Shown: piece by piece, positions 1-5,018 of the stretch
Layout of the letters: each line of letters starts with the position of its first letter
Numbering within the stretch: position 1 is the stretch's first letter
Source: Trueperaceae bacterium
Lineage (GTDB): Bacteria; Deinococcota; Deinococci; Deinococcales; Trueperaceae
Length of the DNA: 5,018 bases
NCBI GenBank assembly: GCA_003567075.1
Contig: PXAU01000269.1
Coordinates: 1-5,018, forward strand
Reading direction: 5' to 3'
Notes under the pieces: generated by a model
Seen by the model: the letters and a program-made list of their open reading frames with translations, nothing else
Database searches by the model: none
What the model was told of the DNA's origin: nothing
Translations under genes and position numbers: made by a program

Positions 1-440
1 CGCTCCCAGCCGAAGCGCACCACCTCGACCGGGACCGGCGCCAACTCGCCCAGGCGACCCACGCGTTTGGAGCCGTCGGCGATCAGGACGAAGCGCCGGG
101 CCGATGCCGCGACGATCTTCTCACGCACCAGCGAACCGCCCAACCCCTTGATCGCGTCAAGCGACGGGCTCACCTCGTCGGCGCCGTCGAGGGCGATGTC
201 GACGCCCTCGCTCGGCAGTGCGATGAGCGGGATGCCCACCTGCAGCGCGAGCGCCTCGGTCGTGCGCGAGGTCGGCACGCCCTGCACGCCGTGTACGCGG
301 CCCTCGGCCAGCGCACGACCGAGCGCCTCGACCAGGTACGTGGCGGTGCTACCGCTGCCGAGGCCGACCACGTCGCCGCTTCGGATCAGGGCTGCGGCCG
401 CCTCGCCGACCCGGCGCTTGTTGGCTTCGAGATGCTCCAT
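1..440 (-). CDS. rpiA: Ribose-5-phosphate isomerase A, N-terminal part (cut by window edge)
   Basis: Cytosolic enzyme of the non-oxidative pentose phosphate pathway that interconverts ribose 5-phosphate and ribulose 5-phosphate. The visible 146 residues begin MEHLEANKRRVGEAAAALI. They carry the phosphate-binding loop GLGSGSTA (residues 26-33), the LDGADEV motif (84-90), KGLGG (98-102), REKIV (106-110) and ADGSK (121-125). By recall of the E. coli enzyme (D81, D84, K94, E103, K121), the active-site residues align with D85, D88, K98, E107 and K125 here, all present, so the enzyme should be active. Family members are about 220-235 residues, so roughly the last third lies off the left edge. The ATG at 440 is chosen because it gives the usual N-terminal length and has GGGAGG just upstream. 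It is transcribed divergently from maf. Identification is firm; only the missing C-terminus is unseen. Confidence 0.96.
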   Translation of the reverse strand, partial: MEHLEANKRRVGEAAAALIRSGDVVGLGSGSTATYLVEALGRALAEGRVHGVQGVPTSRTTEALALQVGIPLIALPSEGVDIALDGADEVSPSLDAIKGLGGSLVREKIVAASARRFVLIADGSKRVGRLGELAPVPVEVVRFGWE

Positions 441-444
441 GCCG

Positions 445-450
445 CCTCCC
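445..450 (-). promoter_or_regulatory. Ribosome binding site of rpiA
   Basis: On the minus strand GGGAGG lies 4 nt before the ATG at 440. The spacing is a little short, but the match to the anti-Shine-Dalgarno sequence is good. It supports the start, and contrasts with maf across the promoter region, which has no such site. Confidence 0.6.
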
Positions 451-491
451 GTCGCGCGCCGTCCATCGCGGCAGCGTGCGCGTCGCGACCG

Positions 492-497
492 AGTCTA
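492..497 (-). promoter_or_regulatory. Putative -10 box of rpiA (TAGACT)
   Basis: Read on the minus strand the sequence is GGTAGACTC, with TAGACT matching the TAnnnT form of a -10 box. Initiation about 7 nt downstream, near 484-485, would give a leader of about 45 nt carrying the rpiA Shine-Dalgarno sequence. No recognisable TTGACA-like -35 box is seen. The same GGTAGACT octamer stands before maf, leuS and lpd in this window. Confidence 0.55.
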
Positions 498-531
498 CCC
501 CCGCTCCCGCCAGTCCGGGCCGGCCCCTGGG

Positions 532-537
532 TAGACT
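532..537 (+). promoter_or_regulatory. Putative -10 box of maf-mreC (TAGACT), leaderless geometry
   Basis: TAGACT ends 7 nt before the maf ATG at 545. A transcript starting the usual 6-8 nt after a -10 box would begin at or next to the A of the start codon, so the mRNA should be leaderless. In agreement, no Shine-Dalgarno sequence precedes the ATG. No -35 consensus is visible. This is inference from spacing, supported by the known frequency of leaderless TAnnnT promoters in Deinococcota and Actinobacteria. Confidence 0.65.
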
Positions 538-544
538 GGCGCCG

Positions 545-1168
545 ATGCCGTTGCCGGAGGTCGTCCTCGCAAGTGCTTCGCCGCGCCGCTGCGAGCTGCT
601 CGCGACGATCGGCGTGGACGCCCGGGTGCGACCAGCCGACGTCGACGAGTCGGCGTTGAACGGCGAGACGCCAACCGGCTTGGTGGAGCGTCTGGCCCGC
701 GCCAAGGCCGTGGCGGTGCAGGCGCAACTGGCATCGGCGTCGCCTGGCTCGCCCAGCCCCGAACGGCGCGACGCCGAGGCGGGGCCGCTCGTGATCGCGG
801 CCGACACGGTGGTGGTGCTCGACGGCGAGGTGCTCGGGAAGCCGGCCGACGCGGCCGAGTCGCGCGCCTTCATCGAACGGCTGGCAGGTCGCTCGCACCT
901 GGTGCTGACCGGCCACTGCCTGCGACGCGGCGCAGCCGAGGCCACGCGCGTCGAGCGCACGACCGTCACCTTCCGGCAGCTGGACGACGACGACGTCGCG
1001 GCCTACGTCGCCAGCGCCGAAGGCGCTGACAAGGCGGGGGCGTACGCCATCCAAGGGCGGGGGGCCGGATTGGTCGAGCGCATCGAGGGGTGCTACAGCA
1101 ACGTGGTCGGCCTCTCGCTCCCCACCGTGATCGCGCTGGCGCGTTCGCTCGGGGTCCGCCTTGGCTAG
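545..1168 (+). CDS. maf: Maf-family nucleoside triphosphate pyrophosphatase (dTTP/UTP type)
   Basis: Cytosolic house-cleaning pyrophosphatase. YhdE-type Maf proteins hydrolyse dTTP, UTP and related nucleotides to the monophosphate and pyrophosphate, and Maf is also linked to septum inhibition. The 207-residue protein shows the N-terminal LASASPRRCELL motif (8-19), ADTVV with the catalytic-type Asp (D87, 86-91), GKP (98-100), LTGH (121-124), and DKAGAYAIQG (162-171) followed by IEGCYSNVVGLSLP (180-193). The KAGAY-IQG and NVVGL motifs place it with YhdE rather than with the m7GTP-specific YceF group. About 15 residues rich in Ser, Pro, Glu and Arg (roughly 62-80) appear inserted before the ADTVV strand. 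The ATG at 545 is preferred over an upstream in-frame ATG at 476, because it begins right at the family N-terminus and sits 7 nt after a -10 box. It overlaps mreC by 8 bp. Confidence 0.95.
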   Translation: MPLPEVVLASASPRRCELLATIGVDARVRPADVDESALNGETPTGLVERLARAKAVAVQAQLASASPGSPSPERRDAEAGPLVIAADTVVVLDGEVLGKPADAAESRAFIERLAGRSHLVLTGHCLRRGAAEATRVERTTVTFRQLDDDDVAAYVASAEGADKAGAYAIQGRGAGLVERIEGCYSNVVGLSLPTVIALARSLGVRLG

Positions 1169-1943
1169 CTTCTTCCGCGCCTGGTACGTGTTCGTCGGCC
1201 TGGGCTTGCTGACCTTCGTGTTCACCGCCTTCGTCGGTATGGTGCCCGTGCAGGTCAGCAGCGCCGTATCGCTGCCGCACGACCTGATAGGCAATGCCGG
1301 CCGCAACCTGCGCGCCAGCCTCGTAGCGATCACCGATCGCGCGAACCTGCGCGCCGACAACGCCGCGCTGCGCGACGCGCTCGCCGACGCCGAGGCGGCG
1401 CGACGGCAGCTCGAGCTGCGGGTGCAGGAGCTCGAGACGCTGCTCGAGGTGCGCCGGAACCAGTCGCCCGGCGCTGTCGTGGTCGCGCCGGTGGTCGGTT
1501 GGAGCCGAAGCCCCGCCGTGGACACGCTCACCATCGGTGCCGGCCGTCGTGACGGCGTCGTGCGGGGCATGCCCGTGTCGGCGCCCGAGGGCCTGGTGGG
1601 CATCGTGGTCGACGTGAGCGAGACACGGTCGGTGGTGCGCACGCTGCTCGACCCGCAGTCGCGCGTGGGTGTGGCGGTGCGCGACAAGGGCGGGCAGGGC
1701 GTGGCGGTGGGCGAGGTGGGTGGCCTCGTGCGCGTCGACCGCTTCATCCCCGAAGCGACCGTGGCGGTCGGCGACCTGGTGGAGACGACCTCCTTCGGCG
1801 GGCTCTTCCCGCGCGGCATCACGGTGGGCGTGGTGGCGCAGGTCCTGCCTCAGGACCCCAACGAACTCCGCCGCAGCTTCCTGGTGCAGCCGGGCGTCGA
1901 CCTGGCGACGCTGACCGACGTCGTCCTGTTCACGCCGCAGTGA
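1161..1943 (+). CDS. mreC: Rod shape-determining protein MreC
   Basis: Membrane-anchored scaffold of the elongasome that connects cytoplasmic MreB/MreD with periplasmic cell-wall synthases. The 260-residue protein has one N-terminal transmembrane segment (about 8-29, VFVGLGLLTFVFTAFVG), an Ala/Arg/Leu/Glu-rich coiled coil (about 57-99), and a C-terminal beta-rich MreC domain (about 103-258). In that domain the family pattern GRRDGVVRGMPV (128-139), GLVGIVVDV (144-152), and GDLVETTSFGGLFPRGITVG (204-223) is clear. The length is within the normal range (about 250-330). The start is TTG at 1161: an in-frame stop lies at 1128-1130, and the next candidate, GTG at 1188, would cut into the membrane segment. 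It overlaps the maf stop by 8 bp, implying translational coupling; only a weak GGGG (1151-1154) precedes it. Neither mreB nor mreD is in the window, and the next gene is convergent, so the unit ends here. Confidence 0.94.
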   Translation: MASFFRAWYVFVGLGLLTFVFTAFVGMVPVQVSSAVSLPHDLIGNAGRNLRASLVAITDRANLRADNAALRDALADAEAARRQLELRVQELETLLEVRRNQSPGAVVVAPVVGWSRSPAVDTLTIGAGRRDGVVRGMPVSAPEGLVGIVVDVSETRSVVRTLLDPQSRVGVAVRDKGGQGVAVGEVGGLVRVDRFIPEATVAVGDLVETTSFGGLFPRGITVGVVAQVLPQDPNELRRSFLVQPGVDLATLTDVVLFTPQ

Positions 1944-1957
1944 GCGCGTTGGCTGGC

Positions 1958-1988
1958 CGCGCTGCGCTCCTCGTACGCTCGCCGCGCG
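1958..1988. terminator. Weak hairpin in the convergent mreC/leuS gap
   Basis: The 58-bp gap between the mreC stop and the leuS stop contains an imperfect inverted repeat. CGCGC-T-GCG (1958-1966) faces CGC-C-GCGCG (1980-1988): eight base pairs with one mismatch around a 13-nt loop. A second, mutually exclusive 6-bp stem is AGCGCG/CGCGCT (1943-1948 with 1958-1963). Neither is followed by a T-tract on either strand, so a bidirectional terminator is only suggested by position between two convergent genes. Confidence 0.3.
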
Positions 1989-2001
1989 TGCCCTCCGTCC
2001 G

Positions 2002-4545
<2,544 letters not shown>

Positions 4546-4555
4546 GATGCTCGCC

Positions 4556-4561
4556 AGTCTA
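4556..4561 (-). promoter_or_regulatory. Putative -10 box of leuS (TAGACT), near-leaderless
   Basis: On the minus strand GGTAGACTGGCG precedes the leuS ATG, with 10 nt between the box and the ATG. Initiation 7-8 nt downstream would leave a leader of only about 2-3 nt (AUC before AUG). No Shine-Dalgarno sequence is present. The first three bases of the box (TAG, 4561-4559) are also the stop codon of the small frame upstream. No T-box or leucine attenuator can fit in such a short leader, so leuS control must be at initiation or by upstream read-through. Confidence 0.6.
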
Positions 4562-4855
4562 CCGCCCAGGTGGGTCGTAGCCGCCACGTCGAGCCGTTCG
4601 GCAGCCGCCGCGGCGCGGCACGCCAAGGCACGTGACGCGACCGATGCGACCTGGCGACTCGGTCACGGCCCCGCCGTCCGTCGACGGCAGCAACGTGGCG
4701 CCGTCGTGCAGATCGTCGAGCGCGAGACGAACGTAGCCGTCGAAGGTATGGGCGAAGCGGACGATGTCGTCGAACTCGGCCCTCGCCGCCGGCACGTCGG
4801 CGCGCGTGAGGGCGCGGTGGGGAACGCGGCTGATGGCGCGCTGCACGACGACCAT
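4559..4855 (-). CDS. Small hypothetical protein upstream of leuS
   Basis: I do not recognise this 98-residue frame. From the ATG at 4855 it begins MVVVQRAISRVPHRALTRAD. The N-terminal two thirds are protein-like, with a soluble mixed helical stretch AEFDDIVRFAHTFDGYVRLA and then LDDLHDGATLLP, and have strongly GC-biased third positions (first about 65 codons). The last 30 residues (Arg/Gly/Cys-rich, ending YDPPGR) look less constrained. There is no signal peptide, membrane segment or known motif. The start is uncertain: GTG at 4870, ATG at 4855 and GTG at 4846 are all in frame, none has a Shine-Dalgarno sequence, and a TACCAT box sits exactly 7 nt before the 4846 GTG. The stop lies 13 nt before leuS, so co-transcription is possible. 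The alternative is non-coding divergent spacer between leuS and lpd; coding is only moderately favoured. Confidence 0.5.
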   Translation of the reverse strand: MVVVQRAISRVPHRALTRADVPAARAEFDDIVRFAHTFDGYVRLALDDLHDGATLLPSTDGGAVTESPGRIGRVTCLGVPRRGGCRTARRGGYDPPGR

Positions 4856-4859
4856 GGTA
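4854..4859 (-). promoter_or_regulatory. Possible -10 box (TACCAT) of the small leuS-upstream frame
   Basis: TACCAT on the minus strand fits TAnnnT and leaves 7 nt before an in-frame GTG at 4846, the same spacing as the maf box to its ATG. It overlaps the ATG at 4855, so the two starts are alternatives. A TAnnnT match is common by chance, so this is a weak call. Confidence 0.25.
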
Positions 4860-4882
4860 CGGCGTGCCACTGCGGCCCGCGG

Positions 4883-4888
4883 TAGACT
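4883..4888 (+). promoter_or_regulatory. Putative -10 box of lpd (TAGACT)
   Basis: GGTAGACTGCCG contains the same octamer as the rpiA, maf and leuS boxes. Initiation near 4895 would give a leader of about 65 nt ending in a strong Shine-Dalgarno sequence before the ATG at 4960. No -35 consensus is visible. Confidence 0.5.
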
Positions 4889-4943
4889 GCCGCCACTACA
4901 GGTCGGTCCGGTCGCGGCATGCGGACGCGGCGGGCGGCCGCGC

Positions 4944-4949
4944 AGGAGG
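4944..4949 (+). promoter_or_regulatory. Ribosome binding site of lpd (AGGAGG)
   Basis: A perfect AGGAGG ends 10 nt before the ATG at 4960. It fixes the start of the partial flavoprotein gene and shows that this gene, unlike maf and leuS, is translated from a leadered mRNA. Confidence 0.8.
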
Positions 4950-4959
4950 AACCCCAGCT

Positions 4960-5018
4960 ATGGACTACGGTCTCGTCGTCATCGGTTCCGGACCCGGCGG
5001 GTACCACGCCGCGATCCG
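4960..5018 (+). CDS. lpd: Dihydrolipoyl dehydrogenase-like FAD oxidoreductase, N-terminus only
   Basis: Only 19 codons and part of the next are in the window: MDYGLVVIGSGPGGYHAAI. The hydrophobic strand LVVIG followed by GSGPGG (9-14) is the FAD-binding Rossmann dinucleotide motif GxGxxG, and GPGGY-AAIR is typical of dihydrolipoyl dehydrogenase, the E3 component of pyruvate and 2-oxoglutarate dehydrogenase complexes. Related members of the pyridine nucleotide-disulphide oxidoreductase family (for example mercuric or glutathione reductases, or soluble transhydrogenase) share the fold, but usually differ around GGYxAAI. His16 replaces the residue usually Val in the E3 sequences I recall. The start is secured by the strong Shine-Dalgarno sequence. 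The redox-active CxxxxC motif lies beyond the edge, so the specific function is probable, not proven. Confidence 0.75.
   Translation, partial: MDYGLVVIGSGPGGYHAAI

Noticed and set aside
492..537. The inverted repeat AGTCTACCC/GGGTAGACT as an intrinsic terminator
   Set aside because: It lies between divergent gene starts where no transcript needs to end, the loop is 28 nt and there is no T-tract. Two opposed -10 boxes explain it.
476..544. N-terminal extension of maf from the ATG at 476
   Set aside because: It would add 23 residues rich in Pro, Ala and Arg that are not part of the Maf fold, and it runs through the promoter region. The ATG at 545 fits both the family start and the -10 box.
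386..1822. Long open frame of 478 codons on the minus strand, antisense to maf and mreC
   Set aside because: It is the mirror of genuine genes with strong G/C third positions, which removes stops on the opposite strand. Its product is Arg/Ser/Pro/Thr-rich with no domain, and maf and mreC are certain.
4546..4626. N-terminal extension of leuS from the ATG at 4626
   Set aside because: The 27 extra residues are Ala/Arg-rich low complexity, cross the -10 box, and are not expected in LeuRS, where residues 21-40 already correspond to the conserved N-terminal region.
4663..5007. Minus-strand frame of 114 codons overlapping the start of lpd
   Set aside because: It runs antisense through the lpd Shine-Dalgarno sequence and start, and its product is Ser/Arg/Pro/Cys-rich with no recognisable features.

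Overview
The window looks like core chromosome of a GC-rich bacterium. Codon third positions are almost all G or C, genes are tightly packed, and no mobile element, phage, CRISPR or tRNA sequence is visible. Several genes carry a TAnnnT-type -10 box a few bases before the start codon, which implies leaderless mRNAs. That habit is well known in Deinococcota and Actinobacteria. A rod-shape gene (mreC) next to maf, and a LeuRS whose remembered resemblance is to Chloroflexi/Firmicutes enzymes, make a Deinococcota (Deinococcus-Thermus) member such as a Truepera relative my preferred but unproven guess.

Layout, left to right. Positions 1-440 (minus) hold the N-terminal 146 codons of ribose-5-phosphate isomerase A, cut by the window edge. 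A 104-bp divergent promoter region follows. maf (545-1168, plus; dTTP/UTP pyrophosphatase) and mreC (1161-1943, plus; cell-shape scaffold) overlap by 8 bp and form a two-gene unit. A 58-bp convergent gap with a weak hairpin separates mreC from leuS (2002-4545, minus), a complete 847-residue leucyl-tRNA synthetase. Upstream of leuS on the same strand is a small unrecognised reading frame (4559-4855). At the right edge the first 19 codons of a dihydrolipoyl-dehydrogenase-like flavoprotein start at 4960 (plus).

The genes are housekeeping functions: pentose phosphate metabolism, nucleotide-pool/septum control plus cell shape, translation, and 2-oxoacid dehydrogenase metabolism. The strongest non-gene signal is an identical 8-mer, GGTAGACT, at all four recognised transcription start regions (rpiA, maf, leuS, lpd). 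It sits 7 and 10 nt before the maf and leuS ATGs (leaderless or nearly so, no Shine-Dalgarno), but about 50-70 nt before the rpiA and lpd ATGs, which do have Shine-Dalgarno sequences. I found no convincing evidence of a new biological system here. The items most worth a second look are this promoter set and the small frame whose stop codon is embedded in the leuS -10 box.
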